Under the pieces are notes generated by a model. The model did no database searches and had not been told where the DNA came from. It saw nothing but the letters and a program-made list of their open reading frames with translations. The translations under genes were made by a program, and so were the position numbers. From contig CANTUQ010000031.1 of NCBI GenBank assembly GCA_947683425.1, positions 5,653,001 to 5,717,000 of the forward strand: 64,000 nt of DNA, given 5' to 3'. Shown here piece by piece: positions 35,767 through 45,970 of this stretch (within the stretch, counting starts at the first letter, position 1; each line of letters opens with the position of its first letter). This stretch comes from Excoecaria cochinchinensis (taxonomy: Eukaryota > Streptophyta > Magnoliopsida > Malpighiales > Euphorbiaceae).

Positions 35767-37173
35767 TCATGTTCGTGGTGGAGGGACTGCGTTGTAGTCT
35801 GCCTTTTTCTTCTTTTCTCTCTTCTCAGGATCTGTGATCTGATTGGTGTCAATGAGATCCTGGATCTTGTTTCTCAGAATACGGCAATAGTCAGTCAAAT
35901 GGCCGGTGTGCTGGTGGTAAGCGCAGTACTGATCACCTCTATGTCCTGGCTGTCCTTGACTCAAGGCTGGTCTGGGTGGCAAAGGTTGCAACTTGCCTTC
36001 TTTCATTAGTTTCTCCAGTACCCAGGATAGAGAGCGGCCTAAGTTGGAGTAGTATCTCTGACCCTGCCCAACTCCAGTAGCTGAGACCTCTGCCGTCCTA
36101 CCGTTTCTGCTGTTGCTACCTCCAGCTCCGCCTGATTTGAATCCCGACTGGTTCCCATAGCCTTTCCCAGCAAAGTTATTTTGGCTTGCTTTCTTTGCCA
36201 GGTAAGCCGCCTCAGCTTCTATAGCGATATCCTTAAGCGACTCCCAGTCCTTGAGCCCCTTAAAACTGAGCAAGTCCCTTAAGTAAGGGCATGAGTTTCT
36301 AATAAACAGCCTAATCTGGTCTGCAGTGTCAGGCTTCCTCTTCATCTCCATGACCCTGTTTCTCCATCTTGTAAGGTACTCATGGAATGACTCATCATTC
36401 TTCTGCTGTAGAAGCTCGAGGTCTTTTAGGGTGACCTCCATCCTAGTGCTGCAGTCGTACTGCTTCATGAATTCTTCGGTCAAAAGGTCCCAGTCCTCTT
36501 TGGACCTCCTATCCAACCCGTGGTACCAGTCAACTGCCGGGCCCACCAGACTAAGGCAGAAATATTCCACCTTCTGCTTCTTGCTCAGCCCTGTGCCTTT
36601 CATGACCAGGGTGTACTGCTTGATGTGGGCGGATGGGTCAGAGGTGCCATCAAACTTCGGAAGCTCGGGCATCTTGAATCTTTGGGGCAGCAGCTCTTCA
36701 TCCCCCAGATCTCTGTCTTCTGGGTTGATCCCCTTGCCTACTGATAGCATGCGGGTGATAGCTTCGATCTGTTGTCTCATACCTCTTAAAGCTTCATCCT
36801 CTACTCTAGGTGCTCTGGGCCTTGCAGCTTGGTGGACTATCGGCACCACTTCTTCTTCTTCCTCCATCAGGAAATCATCATTGGGATTGTGAATCCTTTC
36901 CCCTCTTGGGTCGATGGGTGCAGCAGCTCTGTGCTCATTGTTGGGTTGGCGAGCAGCAGCTCCAACGAAGGGAGCCTCCCCACCAGCAGGTGGTTCGGCT
37001 TGCCCCCGAGGAGGGGCTGCTTGTGGCTGTAGAGCAGCAGGTGGTTGTGGGGCAGCAGGTGGATGGGCAATCCTTTCAGCCATGGCACCCATCATTTCCA
37101 TCATTCTTCGTTCGAAGTCCTCTAGCCTCCTAGCTAGGTCTTGAGTGGTCAAAACTCCAGGTTCTTCTGCCAT
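35767..37173 (-). CDS. gag: Gag of element A (intact, no pol)
   Basis: This is the structural protein of the virus-like particle, 468 residues from the ATG at 37173. I chose this start because it aligns with MANQDS in C and MSNSPR in D; the frame is open for 47 more codons upstream without an ATG. The N-terminal part has a heptad-like RRLEDFERRMMEMMG, then a Pro/Ala/Gln-rich linker. The gag core follows: FKMPELPKFDGTSDPSAHIK, WYHGLDRRSKEDWDLL, FHEYLTRWRNRVMEMKRKPD and IRLFIRNSCPYLRDLL. Near the C-terminus is a zinc-knuckle-like CAYHQHTGHLTDYC, then IQDLIDTNQITDPEKREKKK and the stop. In C the frame continues past this point toward the protease, so A gag ends where its parent was deleted. It probably assembles with, or is assisted by, pol products from another element. 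Confidence 0.92.
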   Translation of the reverse strand: MAEEPGVLTTQDLARRLEDFERRMMEMMGAMAERIAHPPAAPQPPAALQPQAAPPRGQAEPPAGGEAPFVGAAARQPNNEHRAAAPIDPRGERIHNPNDDFLMEEEEEVVPIVHQAARPRAPRVEDEALRGMRQQIEAITRMLSVGKGINPEDRDLGDEELLPQRFKMPELPKFDGTSDPSAHIKQYTLVMKGTGLSKKQKVEYFCLSLVGPAVDWYHGLDRRSKEDWDLLTEEFMKQYDCSTRMEVTLKDLELLQQKNDESFHEYLTRWRNRVMEMKRKPDTADQIRLFIRNSCPYLRDLLSFKGLKDWESLKDIAIEAEAAYLAKKASQNNFAGKGYGNQSGFKSGGAGGSNSRNGRTAEVSATGVGQGQRYYSNLGRSLSWVLEKLMKEGKLQPLPPRPALSQGQPGHRGDQYCAYHQHTGHLTDYCRILRNKIQDLIDTNQITDPEKREKKKKADYNAVPPPRT

Positions 37174-37316
37174 TGATGATTCTACAGAGGCTTCACTGAT
37201 TGATGGGAATGACTCAGAATCCCAGTCAGGCACTAGTTCCGGCAACTCAAAGAGCAGATTTGTCCTTATTAGCCGACCGTCGGAACCTCTAGTCCACTTA
37301 GATGAATCTATGATGG

Positions 37317-37345
37317 CTGAAAAAAATTAGATTGTTAGGATGATG
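37317..37345 (-). promoter_or_regulatory. Candidate splice acceptor before A gag
   Basis: The minus strand reads CATCCTAACAATCTAA, then TTTTTTTCAG ending at 37317, then CCATCATAG. It has a branch-site-like CTAAC, a T-tract and CAG. C and D have the same, and it is 144 bases before the gag ATG. Confidence 0.5.
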
Positions 37346-38077
37346 CATGAATGACATATACAATGCATGATAGTGAGCTATGCAACATTTACAATCACAT
37401 GCAAGCAAGTAGAGCCTTATTACTCCCACACACGAGGTAATGCAGTCTCTTTCCTAGGTGGGCTTAATCCATGGGTTAGCGGGGAACCCAATGGATGCGT
37501 ATGGTGCTCGGTGGAAAACCGGCATCATAACATCTCTTATCTAATGTGCAAGCACATGGGTTATGATCGTTATGTATTTAGGCAGCCCGAACAAGTTGAC
37601 ATGGGCCTATCGGGGCATGAAAGCCTTTGATTAGGTGACCAATCAAATTATTTGGGTTTGTCCAATACAAAATGATCCATATAGCAAGCAAGGTATTACG
37701 GTTCATATCACCTAAGGGAAGTATCTATTGCCATTATATGAGCTTTGGTCAAAGGGTGGTGTTACTTTAGGGCTACCCAAGCATGATCCCTGCCGACGGG
37801 TCTAGCTCATCACGAGCGTAACGACCGATCGGGTCACCATTTTATATACCATTGAGGTACGAGGCTTGGGCTGGTGATTATCCTTAACACTTCCCTAAAT
37901 TGAGTGAAAATAGGGTCGTGCTTCGGGAACGCACCGGGGCTAAAAGAGGGACCAAACTAGCATAGATCTAAGGCTCTAATGAGATGTAATGCAGTTTTGA
38001 AAGAAGATGAAATTTTTAAATTAAAACTCAATTATGATTTTTAATCAAGGTACTTTCGAATCGAAGTCTCGAGTATG
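37345..38077 (-). other. Leader of element A
   Basis: Noncoding and rich in ATG triplets near gag. It contains conserved block 1 (about 37430-37530) and conserved block 2 (about 37735-37960), the latter with CGACCGATCGGGTC at 37820-37833. Confidence 0.7.
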
Positions 38078-38095
38078 TCCCCAGCGGAGTCGCCA
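38078..38095 (-). promoter_or_regulatory. Primer binding site of A
   Basis: The minus strand reads TGGCGACTCCGCTGGGGA, one base after the LTR end, as expected for pairing with a tRNA 3' CCA end. Confidence 0.8.
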
Positions 38096-38096
38096 C

Positions 38097-41041
38097 TGTG
38101 ACGCGCGCCGGATCCCCGCGGCCGCCCGCTCGACCGCCCGCACGTGGGCGATCGGGGCATTTGTGGGTCCGTCAACAGCTTGCGATAAATCGCAAGTGCG
38201 TCTATGTTGGGCAACAAGGAGGTTTCATGGAGTCGCCACCCAATAGAACATTGGGAAAGTTTCTCTCGCCTCGGAGAGCCTAAGACTTGCACATTTTATC
38301 CATATTGGGCCATGAGGCCTAGGATTAACGCTAAAGTCTCGTGACACAAGAAGTATCTTGGAGGATAACCTCTAACCTCTTGAGCCCAAAGACCAGAGCT
38401 GGTTCGGGACTTCTCATTTATTTATACCTTGATTAATATCATAATTAAGTTTTGAATTCATTGTTTCATCAACTTTCCACACAATGCAATTTTAATTTAA
38501 AGGCGCAATCATTCATATCAAAAGCGGTAAATGTAAGCAAAATCCAAAATAAAGCATTCAAAATAAATTACAATAACACTAGGAGCGGAATACAACTCCC
38601 ATTTATAAAAGTGAAATACATGCATAAAACGGGTTATTCATTTATTTTGAGGACTTTGGTCCCCGCATGTATATTTATTATAAAACGGTTTTGATGTGAT
38701 GATTTATTTGGGTATGAAAAACTAGGACATTGGTCCCCTTTTATTTAGAAAAAATGTCAAGTTAATTAATAGAAATGTTTTTGTGATTTTCTTTCTAGCG
38801 AGCCTAAATAAATAATTTTACAAGAAAATTATATGGCAAAATTAAATAAAATATTACAAATAAAGAAAATAAATAAACCAAACGAGCCTTTTTGGACCTC
38901 CCGATGTGCTCGCAAAAACGCCCAAGCGAAAAAAAGGAGTTTAGACATAAAAACAAATACAAATAAAACAATGTTAGTGATTAAATCAATTAAACATACA
39001 AAATAATGAATAACAAATTAAAATAAAATAAGATGATATGAAAAGAATGATGATGGAATCAAAAATATTAATAAACCAAAATAAAATGAGAAACATGCAT
39101 TATGTATGACAAATGATTAAATGATGTGAATAAAATAAAATATGACATGTTGCTTAATTAATATATGTAAAAATATGAACATGATGAAAAATGATGAAGA
39201 TAAACGAATCAAAGAATATATAAAATGATAAAGAAAAGAATAATAGATTAAAACAATTAAAGAATGATGAAAACAATTAAATGAACAATATGATTAATTA
39301 AATATGTTCACAAATGATATAAACCATTTACATGGCAAAAAGATCAATTAAAATAAATTTATTAATTACATGTTAAAAATAATGATGAATTAAAGTGAAA
39401 TAAATTAATTACATGTTAAGAATTAATAAACAATCAATATTTATATGAATAAAAATCAAATCATATATAAACAATTAAATAGAACGAATATAAAATCAAT
39501 ACAACAAATGAATAGATTAAAAATAATAAATAAATCAATAAAATAAAACAATATACATGGATAAATAAAATGAAATAAAAATTGAAATGGAATTGAAATT
39601 GAGCCTAGAATATTTACCCTCAGAATATTGGATTTGATGAAGGAAATGTGATGATTGATTTCTTTGTTTGATGATTCACAATATTAGAGTGAGAATGTTG
39701 AAAATGTTGGAATTTTATTCCAAGAAACATGAAAATAAAAATGATCAAAAATTCTTTAAGAACAAAGAATTGATACCTTTGCCTAAAGAAATGATTTTGA
39801 TCAAAAAAAGTTTTATTGATTAAAATAAATAAAAATTGATTGAAGTTTTATCAAATAAAAATTAGATTTTGATGACAAACAATTATTTTATTTGTCTCAA
39901 AATCAATTTTTTATCAAAAAAAATTCAAAACAAAATCAATGAAAAAAAGTTTTATTGAACCCAAAATAAAAGAAGAAAAACAATTTTGAGAACAAATAAT
40001 TATTCTATTTGTCTCAAAAATCAAATCAAACAACAAAACTTCCTCTAAAAAATATGTTTAGAAGAAATTATGTTGAAAAAAGAATGAAACAATTGATTTT
40101 CTTTTTGATTTTTGGTTGGGGAAAAAATCTGGAATTTTTGGTGGAAGAAGAAGAAGATGAAGAGAAATTTTTAGGTCTAAAAAATGTGGGGAGGAGAGGA
40201 GAAGAGACTACTTTGATTTCATCATAAACTATTTATAAGAAAAAATAGGTTGCCCTAATTTAATTAAGGAAAAAACCTATTTTAACCCAAAATTATTTTA
40301 TTTTTAATGATAAAATCAAGTTTTATTATTTAATTACCTAAAAAAATATTTTAGAATTTAATTTGAAGTCAAAAATCCCAAAAAAATGGGATAAAATACG
40401 GATTTTTGGGTGAAAAAATCGGAAAAAAAAGGCTGAAAAAGAGGAAGAGGGCATCAGACCCTGTACCGACGGCCAGGAGGCCGTCGCCACAGAGGACACC
40501 GCCCGTCGCTATAGAGCGACGGGCACTCACGCGGCGAGGCGCGCGATTCCCGCCCGAGCTTCGCGCGGGAATCGCGCGAAGAGGCGAGCGGTGCGGCGCG
40601 CAGCGCGCAACGCTGCGCGTCGCTTTTTAGCGACGCGCAGTATTGGCGACGCCGCGCGTCGCTAAATCGCGCCCAGCGCGCTGGGCGCCTGGGCGTCGGC
40701 GTGCTGGGCGCCTGGCGCCTGCGAGCTGGGCGCCCGCGCGCCTGCGCGCTGCCGCAGGCGCGCTGCCGCGCCCGACACTCGCGGTCCGAAAAATTTTTTT
40801 TTATTTTTTTTTATTTTTTTTCTATTTTTTTAAATTTTAAATTGACTAAAAACACCATAATTTTAAGTCCCCATTTTTCAAAATTTATTTTTTAAATCTT
40901 TTTTTTTTATTATTTTCTAATTTTCACTCTAAAATGCAAATTTGACGAGAAAATCATCACTTTTAACCTTTTAAGCCTGTGAAGGCAATTATCATCATTG
41001 GGTAACTTCGATCTAGGCTGACTCAGGACCCGGTGTCTACA
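38097..41041 (-). repeat. 5' LTR of element A
   Basis: It is the same length and, by eye, the same sequence as 29848-32792. The TATA box is at 40229-40237 and the candidate donor at 39612-39623. Confidence 0.95.
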
Positions 41042-41046
41042 TTTAG

Positions 41047-41705
41047 CTTTTTGGATTTATCTCTTTTGATCTTTGGTTTTGCTTTCTCTGCTCTCTCTTT
41101 TATTTTCTTTCTCTTTTTTTCTTTTGCTCTCCCTGTGTCTTTCTCTTTTCCTTCAGTTGCCGAGAGAGCTTCTCCTCCTCTCAGTTTTCCTTTTTTTTCT
41201 TTTGATTTCCCTAGTTGCCGAAAGAGAGAGAGCCCCCCATTTCTCTTCATTCTTTTCTTTTTATACCCTAAAATTAGGGTTGGTTTTTGGGTCATAATGG
41301 TAATTTCCTCCATTTTAATTTTCTGATTTTTTTTATTTTAATTAATTTACTCAAATTACTACACATTAATTAATTAAACCCTCTATGAATTAAATACTCT
41401 ATATTTTATACCTATTTAATTTAATCTTATATTTATTTTCTCTCTTTTTTCAATTTTAATTATCCTAAAATATTAACTAATTAACTATAACTAATTAATT
41501 AACTAATAATATTGACTAATTAACTAAATAATTAATTTTTAATTTATCTAATTAAATTAAACTAATCCTAATTAATTTTTTTTAATTTTTTAATTTTTAA
41601 ATATTACCTACACATTTTATGTATTTATTATTATTTTTTGTTTGGAGGAATTTATCAACGACCCGAAATTGCCATCAAAATCTGACTCAGAACCCGGTGT
41701 CTACA
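41047..41705 (-). repeat. 5' LTR of element B, U3 part upstream of insertion A
   Basis: It matches about 20461-21130 of the left LTR and ends GTCTACA, followed by GGGAC. A landed about 210 bp downstream of the TATA box at 41258-41265, in transcribed sequence of this LTR. Confidence 0.9.
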
Positions 41706-41710
41706 GGGAC

Positions 41711-42640
41711 TACATTAGCTAGCCACATTGGGTATTGAACCTCTATTAGGAATTTAGCCTCAATCTGCTTACGAACTTCCTCTTTTACTTTCTATGCCCA
41801 TTCTGACCTAAGCTTTCTAAGCTTTTGCTTGATCGGTTTAGACTCTGGAAAAGTCAAAATTGCGTGTTCAGCGATGTTTTTGTCAATCCTCGACATGTCT
41901 TCATAGGTCTAGGCAAACACTTTTTCATATTTTTTTAAGATTTTCTCAAATTTTAACCTCTCTTCAGGAGTTATGTCAAACGCTATTAAGATTTGCTTTG
42001 GGTTTTTCAAAGTGCTGAGATTAAATGGAGTTATATCAGTTGAATTAATGTCAAAAATGAATGCACCATGCGTATGATCATGTGAAATGAAATCATCAGA
42101 AATATCTCACAAGTAAGCAAAATTGTTAATCTCATTAATAAAATTGAAATTGCATACATTGTCATCATCAAAAAGTTCTGGAACAAAAAGGACATCTAAA
42201 TAACTACGATCTTCTTTATCCATTGATGCAGACATTGCAGCCGACTGGTCGCTGTTGTCTTGACTTGGTGGTGGCTTTTCGACCACCTCTGGTGGAGCTT
42301 CTGGGTCTTGGATCTTTAGGTTCTGCATTGGTGCTTCAACTCCTATTTTTTCCTTCCCTTTCACCCTGGTGGCAAGCAACTTCTTAGTATAAACCTCTTC
42401 CGTCTCATTTTTTTCTTCGATGGTTCTCTAGGTCATAATTTCTTCATCCCAAAAACCTTCAACTGACTTGATGGTCCCATAATCAAACACATCATTAAAA
42501 ACTTTGAAGCCTGGGACAGTCTGTTTATTGATAAACTGAGGCTCCGCCTCTCCACAATAAGCACAAAGAGGTGCTGCTGGCACGAAGCTTTTTAGAATAT
42601 GAGGAATATTTGCTAACTTCTCCTTTCCTTTACCACTTAC
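41711..42640 (-). pseudogene. RT N-terminus and pre-RT region of element C
   Basis: Next to the B insertion the minus strand encodes YPMWLANVVP, the usual lead-in to Ty3/gypsy RT, and VAKKDGKV continues at 18311. Upstream, a frame from 42379 has VVEKPPPSQDNSDQ and SYLDVLFVPELFDDDN, a linker of unknown role. Scattered stops occur throughout. Confidence 0.7.
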
Positions 42641-42644
42641 ACCT

Positions 42645-43137
42645 TTATAGCCTAGTCCTCTTCAGCCCTTCTAACCCTTCATTGTGACAGGCGACTGTGG
42701 CCTTTGTGAATTCCTGCCCAGACTGGCTCCTGGAAGAAAATGCATTCGCTTCATCATATTTACCGTTCGATCGGGAGCTACCCTCTAAACCTCCTTCTTT
42801 ATCGATTGCTGACACGTGGAAATCACTGAACAGCTGTTTGGAGATTTCTAGTGCAGAAATCTGATTTTTCCTAGCGGCCCTGATAGTTACTAATTCTCCC
42901 TTGTACGGTATTTTGATCATCTGATGTAGGGTGGATGGCACTCTTCCCAACTTGTGAAACCAAGGTCTTCCGAGTAAAGCTGAGAAATTAGCAGGGATTG
43001 ATATGACTACAAACTTTGCTTTTGTTTCAGTGGGCCCAGTCTTGACTAATACCTTAAAAGTTCTCGATTCCTATCTTCGAGAGTTATCATAAGCTGTGAT
43101 GGTTAGGTCAGATCCGCTTAACATGTTTTCATCCAAC
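42645..43137 (-). pseudogene. Post-protease region of element C
   Basis: On the minus strand ANFSALLGRPWFHKLGRVPS and LHQMIKIPYKGELVTIRA can be read. This is the stretch that follows the aspartic protease in plant Ty3/gypsy polyproteins. I could not place the protease active-site triad with certainty. The frame is broken near 43070. Confidence 0.6.
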
Positions 43138-45159
43138 CTAAAAACTGAAAGTGCAACCAAAGGGCATACATTTATAGACCAAGTTTTCCCCCGAACCCCC
43201 TTTAACTAGGCCCAATAACTCAGATGGTGAGATAGTGGTGGCAACAGTGGACTCACATAAGCCTTCCAGTAACTTTTGGCTATGTGATGGGGATTGCCTC
43301 AGCAAATCCCAAATGGATATCTGGGTTGTTGTTTTCTTCAACTGTTTAACTAACCCATACTCTTCAAGCTCTTTTCCTACAAGCTTAAACGTTAGGCCTT
43401 GAGGCCTTTCTACCTCTGAAACTACCCTACCACTTCTGGTTACAGCCCCAACCTTTCTCTTTTCTTCATCCTCTGAATCCCAAGGATTTGCAAGTTCTTC
43501 ATCTTTCTCAGAATCTTCGTCTTCTTCTCCACTCTCACTAGTGGACCAACAATCTATCGTCGCCACGGGAATCCATTTTTCGTTCATTTTACGAGCGATA
43601 GCAACAAACTCATTACCATATAAATCCTGCAATACATACCATTCGGGCAAGCTAGACCCAATCATGCACACTGGTGGAGGAACTACATGGTTACCAGACT
43701 TCTTTTTCTTCTCCCTCTTTTCTGGATCCGTGATCTGCTTATTGTCAATGAGATCTTGGATCTTGTTTCTCAGGGTTCTACAAAAGTCGGTTAGATGCCC
43801 TGTGTGTTGATGATAAGCACAAAATTGATCCCCCCTGTGTCCTGGCTGACCATGGTTTCTAGCTGGCCTTGGCTCTAAAGGTCTTAATTGCCCTCCTTTC
43901 ATTAACCTTTCCGAAACCCAAGTTCAAATTCGAATAATACCTTTGGCCTTGGTTAGATTCTGTGGCCGAGACCTCAGTTGTCCTGCCACTCTTGCTATTG
44001 CTACTACTTCCAGTGCTAGCCGATCTATTTTCTGATTAGTTCTCGAAGTTTTTCCTAACAAAGCTATCTTGGCTTGCCTTTGTCGCTAGATACTCACCTT
44101 CTATTTCTATAGCTATATCCTTTAGAGACTCCCAATCTTTGAGCCCCTTCATCTTTAGCCCCTTCTTGAGATATGGACTCACATTTCAGATGAATAACCG
44201 AATCTGATCTGGAGTATTCGGCTTTCTCCTCATCTCCATTACCCAATTTCTCCACCGAGTAAGATACTCATGGAATGACTCAATAGATCTCTATTGAAGT
44301 AGCTCCAAATCCTTCAAAGTAACCTCCATTCAGGCGCTACAATCATACTATTTAAGGAACTCTTCAGTCAACAGGTCCCAATCTTCTCTTGCTCTCTTAT
44401 CCAAACCGTGGTACCAGTCTACAGTAGGCCCAGTCAAGCTGAGGCAGAAATATTCCACCTTCTATCTCTTGGTAAGCATAGTCCTCTTCATCACAAGCGT
44501 GTACTGCTTCATGTGAGCAGACAGATCTGAGGTGCCATCAAACTTGGACAGATCGGGCATTTTAAACCTCTGAGGAAGCATCTCCTCGACATCCAAATCC
44601 CTATCCTTAGGGCTTATCCCCTTTCTGGTAGACAGTAGGAGGGCCATCGCCTCCACTCTCTCCTCTATCTTCTTGAAGGCGGTATCCTCTTTGGGAGGCT
44701 TAGCTCTCACTATCCCGGGTTCCTCCTGCTCATTTTGTACAAAATCCTCTTCAAGTCTATATCCCTTGACTCTTTTAGGCTTAACTTTGCAAGAGCTCTA
44801 GGCTAAGCAATAAAGGGTGGTTCTACAACTGTTGTCGGGGGTGCCTCCCTGATCGAAATCTATTCGGCCTATCCCCTGGCAGGAACGATAGGTTATTGAC
44901 CAATTGGCGGTGCTAGAGTGGCAGTTAAGTTGCCCATCATTGCCATCATTCTACGTTGAAATTCCTCAAATTTGCGCTCCAATTCTTTGGCCTTTCGGTC
45001 CATCTCTTCGATGATAATAGCCCGAGTGGCACTTGAGTCTTGGTTGGCCATTTCTAGTGATAATTCTAAAGAAAGGGTTTCGGTGCTATCTGAAAATGAC
45101 CCTGAATCCCAATTCAACACTCGCTCTGGTAACTCAAAGAATGGGTTTCTCCTTATCAA
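43138..45159 (-). pseudogene. gag: gag of element C (broken)
   Basis: The likely start is MANQDSSATR near 45052; coding-like sequence continues upstream to a MIRRNPFF at 45159 and beyond, as in A. Visible parts are the coiled-coil-like ELERKFEEFQRRMMAMMG, then stops, then FKMPDLSKFDGTSDLSAHMK and YTLVMKRT with a TAG after LTKR. A degraded middle follows. The long C-terminal frame (43902-43138) has CAYHQHTGHLTDFC, IQDLIDNKQITDPEKREKKK, an acidic SGEEDEDSEKDEE and a tail toward the protease. Unlike A, this gag does not end after EKREKKK. Confidence 0.85.
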
Positions 45160-45203
45160 TCGGCTATCAGAATCCCTAGACCACTAATTCATACCTATCA
45201 TGG

Positions 45204-45232
45204 CTGAAAGACTCAAATTTTAGCATGATGCG
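45204..45232 (-). promoter_or_regulatory. Candidate splice acceptor before C gag
   Basis: The minus strand reads ATCATGCTAAAATTTGAG, then TCTTTCAG ending at 45204, then CCATGATAG, matching the sites in A and D in position and flanks. Confidence 0.4.
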
Positions 45233-45951
45233 TGAGTGACATTAAAGATGCATGGTCGTGTTGATGCAGCATAGACAACTACATACAAGCATATAGATCC
45301 TTCCGACCTTATTACTCCCACACAAGAGGTTGTCCAGTCTCTTTCCTAGGTGGGCTTGACCCATGGGTTAGCGGTAAACCCAATGGCCGCGTATGGTGCA
45401 TGGTGAGAAACCAGCAGCATAACACTCTTAATTTAAAGCACATACATATGGGTTTTGGCCATTATGTATTTGGACCTTTCAAACAAACTAAAAATGGGCC
45501 CACTGGGGCAAGTGTCCAATTAATATATTTGAATTTGTTCAATATATAAGAGTCCACGTAGCAAACACATTGTTAGGGTACGTATCACCTAGTGAAAGTT
45601 TCCATTGCCATTACATGAGCTTTGGTCAAGGGTGGTGTTACTTTAGGTCTACCCAAACATGGCCCCTGCCAATGGGTCTAGCTCATCGCGAGCATAATAA
45701 CCGATCGGGTCTTCTTTTGATATACCATTGATGGTATAAGGCTTAGGCTGGTGATTATCCTTAGCACTTCCCTACAATGAATGAAAGTAGGGTTGTGTTT
45801 TAGGAATGTAACAGGGTAAAATAAGGGACCAACTAGCATAGTTCTAAGACTCTAATGAATGCAATGCAATTGAATAGAAATGAAATTTTCAATTCTTAAA
45901 AAGTCAATTATAATTTTAACTTGAGTCACTTTCGAAGCAAAGTTTTGATTG
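45232..45951 (-). other. Leader of element C
   Basis: Noncoding, with conserved block 1 near 45310-45400 and conserved block 2 near 45615-45830 including AACCGATCGGGTC. Confidence 0.65.
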
Positions 45952-45969
45952 TCCCCAGTGGAGTCACCT
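45952..45969 (-). promoter_or_regulatory. Primer binding site of C (decayed)
   Basis: The minus strand reads AGGTGACTCCACTGGGGA, two changes from the B site at its first bases. It is one base from the LTR. Confidence 0.6.
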
Positions 45970-45970
45970 C

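Larger units (their letters stand above)
29848..41041 (-). mobile_element. Element A: young gag-only LTR retrotransposon
   Basis: It is complete, with two 2945-bp LTRs exactly 8249 bp apart that look the same wherever I compared them, a TTTAG duplication on both sides, a primer site, a leader, one intact gag and a 3' noncoding part with a tandem array. No protease, RT or integrase is present. The piece after gag (35480-35770) resembles sequence just before RT in element C (41960-42200), so A looks like an internal-deletion derivative of a C-like element. It is the youngest insertion here. Confidence 0.93.
18317..41705 (-). mobile_element. Element B: large non-coding LTR retrotransposon (LARD-like), split by A
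   Basis: The LTRs are 18317-21130 (2814 bp) and 27639-29847 plus 41047-41705 (2868 bp with A removed). Both have TG...CA ends on the minus strand, and GGGAC flanks the whole. The internal part (21131-27638, about 6.5 kb) has a primer site, the conserved leader blocks, tandem repeats and noncoding segments shared with A, but no gag or pol. The two LTRs differ at scattered sites and in TAA-repeat length. B must have relied on proteins supplied by another element. Confidence 0.88.

Noticed and set aside
36326..36892. 188-codon plus frame
   Set aside because: Antisense shadow of the intact A gag.
38078..38095. tRNA-like sequence near LTR
   Set aside because: Only an 18-base primer binding site; no cloverleaf around it, so not a tRNA gene.
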